Origin: Campylobacter sp. RM5004
Lineage (GTDB): Bacteria; Campylobacterota; Campylobacteria; Campylobacterales; Campylobacteraceae
Length of the DNA: 64,000 bases
Assembly: GCF_022369455.1 (NCBI RefSeq)
Contig: NZ_CP059599.1
Span: forward strand, 1,268,409 to 1,332,408
Direction of reading: 5' to 3'
This document shows positions 9,339 to 17,569 of this stretch, in pieces (the stretch's first letter is position 1; each line of letters begins with the position of its first letter). Both the position numbers and the translations under genes were made by a program. The notes below the pieces were generated by a model, which had not been told where the DNA came from, did no database searches, and saw only the letters and a program-made list of their open reading frames with translations.

Positions 9339-10702
9339 TATTAATATGTTTTTCTACTTTACTTTTAGCAAGTAACCTTGATGAATTAAGGCTAGAGGCT
9401 TTATTAAACGAATCTATAAATCCTAAACAATCAAATCAAGCTTATAAAGAACTTTATAATAAAACAAAGCTAAAAGCCTATTTAGAAGAGGCTATTAGAC
9501 AAGCATTTTTAGGGAATTTGAATTCGGAATTTGAAATTGATGAATTAAGAAAAATTGATAGCAATAATGACTTAATTAAAAAAATTGATATAGTAAAATT
9601 AATTGAGAAAAAAGACTATAAAAACGCTAAAAAACAATATTTTGAATTCATTAATAAAAACGAAGATTATAATCTAGCAAACGCTATGAGTAAAGAATTG
9701 TTTAATCAAGGTCTTACAAAAGATGCCTTAGAAATTAGCAAAAAATACTATAAAAAATATGAAAATCCATACTCTTTATATCTATACCTTGAAATGCTAA
9801 ACGCAAATAAAAATTATAAAGAAGTTGTAAAGCTAACCGAAAATATCAATAAAATTGCCGAAGCAAATAATAAAGCCGATGAAGAACAAGCACCATTTTT
9901 AGCCCTTAGGTTAAACGCTTTAAAAGAGCTTGGTATGTGGGATAAAATAGTAAGGCTTGACCCTAAATCATATTCTGATTTTATTATGAAACTAATTAAA
10001 GAAAAAGATTTTAAAAATGTAGAAAAATATACTAGAAATATTCCAAATGAGCCTGATTATTCTTTATTTTTACTTTATAGATTTAATGCTTTATATGAAT
10101 TAAATAATAAAAAATATTTAAAAGAATTTAACACCCTTGGGCTTAGTCTTTATGAATATACTAAAAATATAGATATTTTATCAAGCCTAGCTCAAAAATT
10201 ACTTGAGAATAATAAAAAAGATGAATTATTAAAAATTGCAAATTTAGATGAAGATTTGGCATTAAAAATATATTTTAATCTTAAAGATTATAAAAAACTA
10301 AGCAAATCATTTATGCAAAAAGCCTTAAAGACAAGTAATAATTCATATTTGGTTGAATCATACATCTATGAAATGCTAGATAATCCTTTTGATTTTGATT
10401 ATTTTAAACTTGATGAATTAGTAGCAAAAGGCGGAGTAAGTGCTAATATGCTAAATATTTATGCTTATACAATAATTGATAAAAAAATTGATATTAATAA
10501 AGGCATAAAATTAGTTAAAAAAGCTTTAGAAAGCGAACCAAATAATGCTTATTTTCTTGATACTTTAGCTTGGGGATATTATTTAATCAACGATTGCAAA
10601 AACGCTAAAATAATAATGCAAAAAGTAATGCAAAACGAAGAAGTTAATAAAGAAAACGAAGTAATTTTACACAATAACAGGATAAACAAATGCAAGAATT
10701 AA
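9320..10702 (+). CDS. Exported TPR-like repeat protein
   Basis: A 460-residue protein with a probable signal peptide (YWSKIILICFSTLLLAS) followed by helical repeats of TPR character. The last one or two (about residues 395-440, with ESEPNNAYFLDTLAWGYYL) are the clearest. No catalytic motif is seen. It probably acts in the periplasm or at the envelope as an assembly or adaptor protein. The coding region contains a near-exact copy of the dispersed element at 9514-9531, translated as NLNSEF. It overlaps both neighbours (19 and 13 bases). I chose the ATG at 9320 because it opens directly into the signal peptide. Confidence 0.8.
   Translation: MYWSKIILICFSTLLLASNLDELRLEALLNESINPKQSNQAYKELYNKTKLKAYLEEAIRQAFLGNLNSEFEIDELRKIDSNNDLIKKIDIVKLIEKKDYKNAKKQYFEFINKNEDYNLANAMSKELFNQGLTKDALEISKKYYKKYENPYSLYLYLEMLNANKNYKEVVKLTENINKIAEANNKADEEQAPFLALRLNALKELGMWDKIVRLDPKSYSDFIMKLIKEKDFKNVEKYTRNIPNEPDYSLFLLYRFNALYELNNKKYLKEFNTLGLSLYEYTKNIDILSSLAQKLLENNKKDELLKIANLDEDLALKIYFNLKDYKKLSKSFMQKALKTSNNSYLVESYIYEMLDNPFDFDYFKLDELVAKGGVSANMLNIYAYTIIDKKIDINKGIKLVKKALESEPNNAYFLDTLAWGYYLINDCKNAKIIMQKVMQNEEVNKENEVILHNNRINKCKN
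9514..9531. repeat. Dispersed element inside a coding region
   Basis: GAATTTGAATTCGGAATT differs at one position from the reverse complement of the consensus. It is read as part of N-L-N-S-E-F in the TPR protein. The same T-to-G variant recurs at 15465 and 48342. Confidence 0.75.
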
Positions 10703-11145
10703 GCAAAGATATATTAATAAAAAGTCTTAGTTTTAACCTATTTTATCCAAAGGATTTAAGCGATTTTAAAGCTAAAATCATTAATTTTTCTTATGATTTA
10801 AACGATCTTAATGATGCTTTTATTACGAGTGATTTTGATGAGTTAGGATATGCTAGAAGATATAGCAAAAAGCATTTATTTTTTTATTCTAATAATTTAA
10901 GCGAAGATGAGCTTATTAAAGCTAGTGTTTATGGGGCTGATGGGATTATTTTGGATAAAATATGTGATAAAGATTTATTAAATTTAGCTAAAAATTGCGG
11001 TTTTAGCTTAGCGTTTTTGGCAAAAAATAATATTGATTTATTCAAAGCTACCATAAAGCAGTTTGATATTTTTGTAGCTAATATTGATTTATTAAAAAAC
11101 GTTCCAGATACTAAATATAAAGGAATTTTACATGCAATATCTTAA
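10690..11145 (+). CDS. Short TrpC-like barrel-fragment protein
   Basis: A 151-residue protein. The block with ELIKASVYGADGIILD followed by LLNLAKNCGFSLAFLAKN resembles the beta/alpha units of indole-3-glycerol-phosphate synthase (ARxxGADAILL then LxxLAxxLGMxxLVEVH), but the protein is little more than half the usual ~255 residues and the catalytic Glu/Lys positions are not visible. It is probably a conserved relative of TrpC with another role, or a remnant. It overlaps the TPR gene by 13 bases and the HIT gene by 14 bases and is well placed in the operon, which argues that it is expressed and maintained. Confidence 0.6.
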   Translation: MQELSKDILIKSLSFNLFYPKDLSDFKAKIINFSYDLNDLNDAFITSDFDELGYARRYSKKHLFFYSNNLSEDELIKASVYGADGIILDKICDKDLLNLAKNCGFSLAFLAKNNIDLFKATIKQFDIFVANIDLLKNVPDTKYKGILHAIS

Positions 11146-11602
11146 TGCTCCTTGGAGAGATAAATACTTTAACGAAGATAGAAGTTTGTGCCCTTTTTGT
11201 GAAGATAGCGAAGTTTTAGTTTATGAAGATGATGATTGTAGGGTTTTGATGAATAAATACCCTTATTCTCCAGGGCATATTCTAATAACACCTAAAAAAC
11301 ATTGTGAATTTTTAAATGAATTAGATGAAAATACTTGGCTTAAAATGGCAAAAATCGCAAGATTTGCAGAAAACATAATGCTAAAAACCCTAAAAGCTCA
11401 AGGTGTAAATATAGGATTTAACCTTGGAGATGCAGCAGGTGCTGGAATTGCAAAGCATTTGCATTTACATGTATTACCTAGATGGTATAAGGATACTAAT
11501 TTTATTACTACTATTTGTGATACTAGAGTGCTAGGAACTAGCAGCGATAAATTATATTTAAAAATAAAAGAGAGTTTTAAAAACTACAATGCAAATAATT
11601 AA
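11132..11602 (+). CDS. HIT-family nucleotide-binding protein
   Basis: A 156-residue histidine-triad protein. The signature is HLHLHVLPRW near residue 111, preceded by the family's NKYPYSPGHILITPKKH stretch near residue 42. It carries a CPFC motif near the N-terminus, as many FHIT-like bacterial members do. Such proteins hydrolyse or phosphorolyse nucleotide phosphoramidates or Ap4A-type dinucleotides. The substrate here is not fixed. It overlaps its neighbours by 14 bases on both sides. C. jejuni has a comparable HIT protein. Confidence 0.93.
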   Translation: MQYLNAPWRDKYFNEDRSLCPFCEDSEVLVYEDDDCRVLMNKYPYSPGHILITPKKHCEFLNELDENTWLKMAKIARFAENIMLKTLKAQGVNIGFNLGDAAGAGIAKHLHLHVLPRWYKDTNFITTICDTRVLGTSSDKLYLKIKESFKNYNANN

Positions 11603-12584
11603 TGCAAAAGATTTTTTTAATTTAGATAAAAATATTTTAATAGACGCAAGAAGTCCTAGCGAATACAAAAAAGCTCATTTAAAAAAGGCTTTTAACTTTT
11701 ACGCACTAAATGATAATGAGCATGAAATAGTTGGGACAAAATACGCTAATAATAAATTTCATGCAAAATTATTAGGAGCTAGTTTAATATGTAAAAACAC
11801 TAGCATTCATCTTAAAAAGATTGAAAAACTAGCAAATCCACATAAAGATAAAATCTATATATATTGTGCTAGAGGCGGTCAGCGAAGTGGTGCGATAGGT
11901 CATATTTTAAGCGAAATCGGATATGAAGTTTATAAGTGTGAAGGCGGTTTTAAGTCTTTAAGAAATGAGATGATAGATTTTTTAAACACTTATAAAAATC
12001 CTAATTTTGTAAGTTTATCAGGCAATACAGCTTGTGGAAAAACAAGGCTTTTAAAAATACTTGATAATAAAATTGATTTAGAAGGTTTAGCTCATCATTT
12101 AGGCTCAACCTTTGGTTCTCGTGGCTTTTCTCAGCCTAGCCAACAGCAATTTGACATTAATCTAATCTCAAAACTAAAAGCCTTAAAAAATGAAAAAGTC
12201 TTCATAGAAGCAGAGAGTAAAAACATAGGTCAAATAGTATTATTTAATAATTTTTACGAGCAAATGAATAGCGGGATTAAGGTATTTTGTGAAGCTAGTT
12301 TAGAAACTAGAATAAATAATTGCGTGAGTGATTATAAGAGCATTAGCAAGGAGTTTTTTTATTTTTGCCTTGAGAGATTAAAGCAGTATTTAGGAAATGC
12401 CTTAGTAAATGATTTAAGCTCGTTTTATGAGAAAAACGACTTAGAAAATGTAGCAAAAATCCTTTTAGTTAATTATTATGATAAAGTTTATAAAAAGCCT
12501 AAAGATTATGATTTTGTCTTAAATCTTGATGATTTAGAAAAAGCAAAACAAGAACTTTTAAAACTAAACAATCAAAAATCATAA
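11589..12584 (+). CDS. mnmH: tRNA 2-selenouridine synthase
   Basis: A 331-residue protein (MnmH, also SelU/YbbB) that replaces the sulfur of 2-thiouridine at tRNA wobble position 34 with selenium from selenophosphate. Residues 1-~130 are a rhodanese domain with catalytic Cys93 in IYCARGGQRSG. A P-loop follows (SGNTACGKT, about residue 140), as in the family. Length is slightly short for the family (about 360). It is the last gene of the plus-strand run, and its stop codon overlaps the first bases of a dispersed-element hairpin. It works on the product of MnmA, which is encoded at 17570. Confidence 0.92.
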   Translation: MQIINAKDFFNLDKNILIDARSPSEYKKAHLKKAFNFYALNDNEHEIVGTKYANNKFHAKLLGASLICKNTSIHLKKIEKLANPHKDKIYIYCARGGQRSGAIGHILSEIGYEVYKCEGGFKSLRNEMIDFLNTYKNPNFVSLSGNTACGKTRLLKILDNKIDLEGLAHHLGSTFGSRGFSQPSQQQFDINLISKLKALKNEKVFIEAESKNIGQIVLFNNFYEQMNSGIKVFCEASLETRINNCVSDYKSISKEFFYFCLERLKQYLGNALVNDLSSFYEKNDLENVAKILLVNYYDKVYKKPKDYDFVLNLDDLEKAKQELLKLNNQKS

Positions 12585-12633
12585 TTCCTATTTCAAATTC
12601 TTTGCAAAATTTCTGGAATTTGAATTAGGAATT
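12583..12633. repeat. Inverted pair of the 18-base element, after mnmH
   Basis: An exact forward copy at 12583-12600 starts within the mnmH stop codon. An exact reverse copy (TA-AT variant) lies at 12616-12633. The hairpin it would form is in terminator position between convergent genes. Confidence 0.9.
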
Positions 12634-12688
12634 TGAATTAAAATTATTTTAAACACTAATAAAAATATTATTAAAATCAATCACAAAC

Positions 12689-12701
12689 GATAATCATAAT
12701 G
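12689..12701. promoter_or_regulatory. Fur-box-like motif between convergent genes
   Basis: GATAATCATAATG resembles part of the GATAATGATAATCATTATC ferric-uptake-regulator consensus. It lies downstream of both flanking genes, so it would only make sense for an unannotated transcript. Confidence 0.2.
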
Positions 12702-12793
12702 CAAGTAGCTTTTGAAATATTATTTTTTAACTTTTTAAAATTTTAAGATACAAATAAAAAATCAAAATAAGAATTAAAATTTTTAATATTAAA

Positions 12794-12823
12794 TAGGTAG
12801 GGATAAACCCTACCTAACTTTTT
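12794..12823 (+). terminator. Strong hairpin terminator, probably bidirectional
   Basis: TAGGTAGGG (12794-12802) pairs perfectly with CCCTACCTA (12808-12816) around a 5-base loop. Five T residues at 12819-12823 follow on the plus strand. On the minus strand it sits 24 bases after the autotransporter stop, so it may also end that transcript, although the minus-side T-run is weaker. Confidence 0.75.
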
Positions 12824-12846
12824 ACAAGAAGGAAAAACGAATAATA

Positions 12847-14940
12847 TTAGAATGTATATCTAATAGTAGTATTTACTTCATAATCTTTTTTGAACTTACT
12901 TCCGAAGCTCTTTTCTACACCTAAGTTAATTCTTAGATTATCATTTACTTTATAGCTACCGCCAACGCTTACAAATCCGTGATTATTGCTATTTAACTTA
13001 GTTTTAGCTTTAGCATCAATTCCATTTACGATATTATTGATTACTATATCAGCTTCTTGTTTTTTCGCATTTACCACAGCACCAACTCCAGCTCTAAATA
13101 CAAAGTCTTTATGTTCTATACCTGTATAAACTTGAGGCTTAATCATAATTGGTGTAAATGATTTAACGCTTATTGTATTTGCTTTGCTCTTAGCTTCATA
13201 CTTGCCTACATGACCTGTGATTACTTCTAAACTTGGCTCTACATAAGCTTTATCGTTAATCTTAGCTCTATAACCACCCTCAACACTTAATAATACTGAG
13301 TTTTGTTTTTTGAACTCTACACCAGTCTTTTTAAAGCTTGTATTTGCATATTTTAAAACGCTATCAACAAATAGACCATTATTATGGATATAACTTCCGT
13401 ATAAGCCTATATTAAAGCCTTTTGCTTTAGTATCAGCATTAACTTTATCAAATCCTAATACAGCACCAGTAATAACATCAGCATCGCTTAAATTAGTCAT
13501 CTTATCAGCACCAAATTGAGTTGAGTAGAAATTAATATGCTTACTATTATCGCTAAATCTTCCGCCATAAGCTCTAAACCAAGTTCCAATCTCGCCATTT
13601 AGACCTCTAATCTCACCTAAACGCTTGTTCATATTGTTAATTTGAACATTAAATGCACCTAGAGCGTTGCTTGCGATATTTGTTTTTTCATTATCAATTA
13701 CTTTTGCTGCTACTGTATTTGCTGCATCTTGAACTTTTGCTTTTGTAGTAGCGTCTAATTTATTTGCATCAAATGTTGCTAAATCTTTTACTCCACTATC
13801 TACTAGAATTGTTACAAGCTTACTTACTGCATCTTTTGCCATATTTCCTAAATTGCCTAAATTTTTCACAATTTCTTCTGTTTGCTTGATTAATTGCTCT
13901 TTTTTAACTTCTTCAGGACTTGGCTCTGGCTTAGTTTCTGGAGTGCTTACATCAGGCTCAGTTGGTTTAGTAGCTTCATCTTTTTTGCTATCTTCTTCAC
14001 CTTTGCTTGTATCTTCTTTATTTGCATCTTCTTTACCTGATTCTGGCTCTTTAACTTCTTCTTTTTTATCTTCAGTTTTTGGAGTTTCATCTACATTTGA
14101 GCCATCACCTTTACCAGCTTCACCTTTTTGGCTTTCATCTACCTGCTCTTCTTTCTTCGGCTCATCAGGGTCTTTTGTCTCTACTGTTGGGTCTTGTTTA
14201 TCTATATGACTTTCATCTACTTTTGAGCCTTCATCAGTTGTTTTTGAACCTTCATCAGTAGTTTTTGAACCTTCATCTACTTTTGAACCTTCATCTACTT
14301 TTGAGCCTTCATCAGTAGTTTTTGAACCTTCATCTACTTTTGAACCTTCATCAGTAGTTTTTGAGCCTTCATCAGTTGTTTTTGAACCTTCATCAGTAGT
14401 TTTTGAGCCTTCATCAGTTGTTTTTGAACCTTCATCTACTTTTGAGCCTTCATCAGTAGTTTTTGAACCTTCATCTACTTTTGAACCTTCATCTACTTTT
14501 GAGCCTTCATCTACTTTTGAGCCTTCATCAGTAGTTTTTGAACCTTCATCTACTTTTGAGCCTTCATCTACTTTTGAGCCTTCATCTACTTTTGAACCTT
14601 CATCTACTTTTGAGCCTTCATCTACTTTTGAGCCTTCATCTACTTTTGAGCCTTCATCAGTAGTTTTTGAACCTTCATCAGTTGTTTTTGAACCTTCATC
14701 TACTTTTGAACCTTCATCAGTAGTTTTTGAACCTTCATCAGTTGTTTGAATTCCAGCTGAGTTTAAAGATGATACATCTGTATTTTGTGAGTTTGTTTCC
14801 TTTGTTTTTTCTAATTGTGTGTTGTCATTTGAGGTTTGTAGTTCTTCAGCAATTAAGCCTTGAGAGAAGATTAATGCACTAGCTGCAAGAGATAACTTTA
14901 AAATACCCCCCCCAGCAACAGGTTTGTTACGCTTTTTCAT
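12847..14940 (-). CDS. Phase-variable autotransporter adhesin-like protein with DEGSK repeats
   Basis: A 697-residue surface protein. The N-terminus is an extended signal peptide (KKRNKPVAGGG, then hydrophobic LKLSLAASALIF). Residues about 65-240 are 27 tandem units of TTDEGSK (13) or VDEGSK (14). A Lys/Glu/Pro linker follows to about residue 345, a helical segment to ~430, and then a ~260-residue outer-membrane beta-barrel ending in aromatic RYTF. The barrel resembles that of the protease autotransporter at 31375 (MGELR/LGEIRG, WFRAYGG/WTRAYVG). No beta-helical passenger or enzyme domain is present, so the repeats probably form an extended acidic stalk. The eight-G run in codons 10-12 is in frame here (ON). 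Confidence 0.85.
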   Translation of the reverse strand: MKKRNKPVAGGGILKLSLAASALIFSQGLIAEELQTSNDNTQLEKTKETNSQNTDVSSLNSAGIQTTDEGSKTTDEGSKVDEGSKTTDEGSKTTDEGSKVDEGSKVDEGSKVDEGSKVDEGSKVDEGSKVDEGSKTTDEGSKVDEGSKVDEGSKVDEGSKTTDEGSKVDEGSKTTDEGSKTTDEGSKTTDEGSKTTDEGSKVDEGSKTTDEGSKVDEGSKVDEGSKTTDEGSKTTDEGSKVDESHIDKQDPTVETKDPDEPKKEEQVDESQKGEAGKGDGSNVDETPKTEDKKEEVKEPESGKEDANKEDTSKGEEDSKKDEATKPTEPDVSTPETKPEPSPEEVKKEQLIKQTEEIVKNLGNLGNMAKDAVSKLVTILVDSGVKDLATFDANKLDATTKAKVQDAANTVAAKVIDNEKTNIASNALGAFNVQINNMNKRLGEIRGLNGEIGTWFRAYGGRFSDNSKHINFYSTQFGADKMTNLSDADVITGAVLGFDKVNADTKAKGFNIGLYGSYIHNNGLFVDSVLKYANTSFKKTGVEFKKQNSVLLSVEGGYRAKINDKAYVEPSLEVITGHVGKYEAKSKANTISVKSFTPIMIKPQVYTGIEHKDFVFRAGVGAVVNAKKQEADIVINNIVNGIDAKAKTKLNSNNHGFVSVGGSYKVNDNLRINLGVEKSFGSKFKKDYEVNTTIRYTF
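14221..14745 (-). repeat. Tandem 18/21-bp repeats encoding (TT/V)DEGSK
   Basis: Twenty-seven in-frame units, 14 of 18 bp (VDEGSK) and 13 of 21 bp (TTDEGSK), together fill 525 bp exactly. A degenerate VDES unit follows. Units differ by silent changes (gaacc/gagcc, agtagt/agttgt), so the array has been shuffled by recombination or slippage. Every unit is a multiple of three, so gain or loss changes stalk length without breaking the frame. Confidence 0.97.
14906..14913 (-). repeat. Poly-G(8) contingency tract
   Basis: Eight C on the plus strand read as eight G in the coding strand, spanning the Gly-Gly-Gly codons 10-12 in the signal-peptide region of the autotransporter. Homopolymeric G/C tracts of this length drive slipped-strand phase variation in Campylobacter. 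It is the only such G/C tract I noticed in the window. Confidence 0.85.
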
Positions 14941-15013
14941 AAAGTCTCCTTAAAATAATTTAAAATTGAGCCTTTATGATAGTTGTTTGATTATAAAACT
15001 AAACTTAAAAAAT

Positions 15014-15053
15014 AAAATAATAATTATTTTTAATATAAATTATCATTAATAAA
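15014..15053. promoter_or_regulatory. Candidate Fur boxes upstream of the autotransporter
   Basis: The palindrome AAAATAATAATTATTTT (15014-15030) and the adjacent ATTATCATTAATAA-type motif resemble Fur-binding repeats of the NATWAT kind. A further match, AATAATGATAATTCATAA, lies at 15128-15145. In such AT-rich DNA the support is modest. Confidence 0.3.
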
Positions 15054-15104
15054 TATTAAATATAAAATAAACAATATTAAAGAACTTTATATGCCGACAT
15101 TTAC

Positions 15105-15123
15105 AAAAAAAAAAAAAAAAAAA
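15105..15123. repeat. Homopolymer A(19)
   Basis: Nineteen consecutive A residues lie 165 bases upstream of the autotransporter start. This is by far the longest homopolymer seen in the window and will be length-unstable. It may alter promoter spacing or curvature. Confidence 0.9.
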
Positions 15124-15428
15124 TGGCAATAATGATAATTCATAAAAAGACTAAAGGATTAATTTTAAATAATATTTAAATATTTTAACTTTTTATAAAA
15201 TATTTATAAACAATAAAAATAAAAATATTTATAATAAATTTATTAAAATATTTTTTATTAATAAATTAATTTTTATATTTTTATTAAAAATTTTTAGTGA
15301 TTTGTAACATTTTGTATTAAATTACAAAGAATTTAAAATCAGAATTTAGATTTTAAATATTTTTGATATTTATTAAATCAATAATATAAATGAAAAATAT
15401 TTTAGATATTAAGAAAGGTATTGAAAAA

Positions 15429-15482
15429 GAATTTGAAATAGGAATTTGGATTTTTCTAAACTCAAATTCCGAATTCAAATTC
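15429..15482. repeat. Inverted pair of the 18-base element, after ppk
   Basis: An exact reverse copy at 15429-15446 and a one-mismatch forward copy (AATTCCGAATTCAAATTC) at 15465-15482 face each other. The second overlaps the ppk stop codon, so the pair sits in terminator position for ppk. Confidence 0.88.
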
Positions 15483-17566
15483 TAATTTTCTCTAAAGAAT
15501 TTTTGAGCCATTTGGTTTGCTTTTGCCTTATCACGACCTTTTTTAAAGCTTTTGTAAATACCACTTACATAGTTTTCAAAAGTCTCTTGAGAATCAAGGG
15601 CTTTTTCATCTTTTTGCACCTTTGTATAAACACCGTTTTCATCTAAAGTATAAGCTAATTGATTATCGCTTAATTGAAGCCTTAAAATCTCAGCTAATTT
15701 CGCATGCAAACTCTCATTTAATATAGGCGTCATAAGCTCTAATCTTCGCTCTAAATTTCTTGGCATCATATCAGCACTGCTTATATAATACTGCGGAGTT
15801 GCGTGTTTAAAATAAAAAATTCTAGCATGCTCAAGATATTTTCCAACTATACTTCTTACTCTTATGTTTTCACTAAAGCCTTTAAGATTTGGCTTAAGAC
15901 AACAAATCCCACGAACGATTAAATCTATACTAACACCCTTATTTGATGCTTCATAAAGTGCTTTTATGATATCTTCATCAACAAGTGAGTTCATCTTCAT
16001 TATGATTTCGCCTTTTTTACCTGCTAGGCTTTCAGTTTTAATCATTTTTAAAATCTGCTCTTTTATTTGAAATGGACTCATTGATAAAGTCTTTAAACGC
16101 TTGTTTTTACAATACCCCGTAAGTATGTTAAAAAACGCTGTTATATCGGTATTTGCAATATCAAAATTAGAAGTAAAAAAGCTTACATCTGTATAAACCT
16201 TAGCTGATACGCCGTTATAATTGCCTGTTCCTAAATGTGCATAAAACTTAAGAGTTCCATCATCTAGCTGGCGTATTACTTGAGTAATTTTTGCATGAAC
16301 TTTAAAACCTGCTATTCCATATACTACATGAGCTCCTGCATTTTCTAGCTCTTTTGCCCAATAAAGGTTGTTTTCTTCATCAAAACGAGCCTTTAACTCA
16401 ACCATAACAGTAACTTGCTTACCATCGTTTGCAGCGTCCATTAAAGCTTTTATAATTTGGCTATTCTTTTCTAAGCGATAAAGCGTCATTCTAATAGAAA
16501 TTACTTTAGGATCTTTGCTAGCTTCTTTGATAAAACTTGCAACCGGATCAAAGCTCTCATATGGTTGATAACACAAAATATCTTGCTTATCAATTACTTC
16601 AAATACGCTTACATTCTCATCAAATGGTGGCAAAATCTTTGGCACATAAGATGCGTGGCATAAATGGCTTAATTGTTTATTATTTACGATTTGTAGCATT
16701 GATGAAAGTGCAAGTGGGGTTTTGTATTCGTAAATGTCTTTATTAAATACTTTAAGATGCATACTTAAAAAGTTTTTTATCTCTTCACTTGCACCATTTT
16801 CTATTTGAATTCTTACATAAGCACCTTTTCTTCTAAGCTTTAAGCCTTGCTCAAGCAACATCATGAAATCATCTGCTTCTTCTTCTTCAATAATAATATC
16901 AGCATTTCTAGTAACCCTAAAAGCAGCACTTTCTACCATTGTAAAACCTGGAAAAATATCTTCTAAATGCTCTTTTACAACGCTTTCAATAGGAACGAAA
17001 AGCCCTCTATCAGCTTCAAAAAATCTAGGCAATACTCTAGGAATTCTAACCATTGCAAACTTATCATGCTTTTCATCTTCGCTTTTTAGCTTTACAGCTA
17101 ATGAAAAAGATAAATTATTAAGCGGTGGAAATGGGTGAGTTGAATCCACTGCAATAGGAACGATAACAGGCATTATTGTGCTAAAGAAATACTCTTTTGC
17201 TCTTCCTTTTTGATTTCTAGTCAAATCATTGTAGCTTTTAAGCTCAACCCCTGCTGTTGCTAACTCGCTCATTATTTGAAAATAGTTTTTTTCTAAAGTA
17301 TCTTTTTCATCATGCAAATAATCTCTAATAGCATTTAATTGCTCAAGCGGTGGGAGTTCATTTTGTGGAACAACACCAGCTGCAAAAAGTTGCTTAAGCC
17401 CAGCAACCCTAATCATATAAAACTCATCTAAGTTAGTGCAATATATGCTAATAAATCTTAATTTTTCAAGAAGTGGGATTTTTTTATTACATTGATCAAG
17501 CACCCTTGAATTAAACTTAAGCCAAGATAATTCCCTATTAAATACCAATTCCTTCTTCATTTTCAT
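15482..17566 (-). CDS. ppk1: Polyphosphate kinase 1
   Basis: A 694-residue enzyme that reversibly polymerises the gamma-phosphate of ATP into polyphosphate. The N-terminal helical domain starts with [11 protein letters not shown], the family hallmark. The two phospholipase-D-like catalytic domains carry the histidines in FKVHAK and in [12 protein letters not shown], the conserved phosphohistidine region. Length matches the family. In Campylobacter, polyphosphate supports stress survival and colonisation (established for C. jejuni ppk1). It is separated from mnmA by 3 bases, with the same orientation, so it is probably cotranscribed. Confidence 0.97.
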   Translation of the reverse strand: MKMKKELVFNRELSWLKFNSRVLDQCNKKIPLLEKLRFISIYCTNLDEFYMIRVAGLKQLFAAGVVPQNELPPLEQLNAIRDYLHDEKDTLEKNYFQIMSELATAGVELKSYNDLTRNQKGRAKEYFFSTIMPVIVPIAVDSTHPFPPLNNLSFSLAVKLKSEDEKHDKFAMVRIPRVLPRFFEADRGLFVPIESVVKEHLEDIFPGFTMVESAAFRVTRNADIIIEEEEADDFMMLLEQGLKLRRKGAYVRIQIENGASEEIKNFLSMHLKVFNKDIYEYKTPLALSSMLQIVNNKQLSHLCHASYVPKILPPFDENVSVFEVIDKQDILCYQPYESFDPVASFIKEASKDPKVISIRMTLYRLEKNSQIIKALMDAANDGKQVTVMVELKARFDEENNLYWAKELENAGAHVVYGIAGFKVHAKITQVIRQLDDGTLKFYAHLGTGNYNGVSAKVYTDVSFFTSNFDIANTDITAFFNILTGYCKNKRLKTLSMSPFQIKEQILKMIKTESLAGKKGEIIMKMNSLVDEDIIKALYEASNKGVSIDLIVRGICCLKPNLKGFSENIRVRSIVGKYLEHARIFYFKHATPQYYISSADMMPRNLERRLELMTPILNESLHAKLAEILRLQLSDNQLAYTLDENGVYTKVQKDEKALDSQETFENYVSGIYKSFKKGRDKAKANQMAQKFFREN

Positions 17567-17569
17567 CCT

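Larger units (their letters stand above)
14941..15428. other. Long AT-rich non-coding region upstream of the autotransporter
   Basis: About 490 bases hold no convincing gene. They include Fur-box-like palindromes (15014-15030, 15035-15053, 15126-15145), a run of 19 A, and very AT-rich DNA between 15140 and 15420. The autotransporter ATG has an AAGGAGACTTT site directly upstream. The promoter was not fixed. Confidence 0.7.

Noticed and set aside
14079-14261. Plus-strand reading frames across the DEGSK repeats
   Set aside because: They are antisense shadows of the repeat region and have no ribosome site or domain.
14221-14745. CRISPR-like regular repeat array
   Set aside because: The units are translated in frame, have no unique spacers and lie within a long coding region with a signal peptide and barrel.
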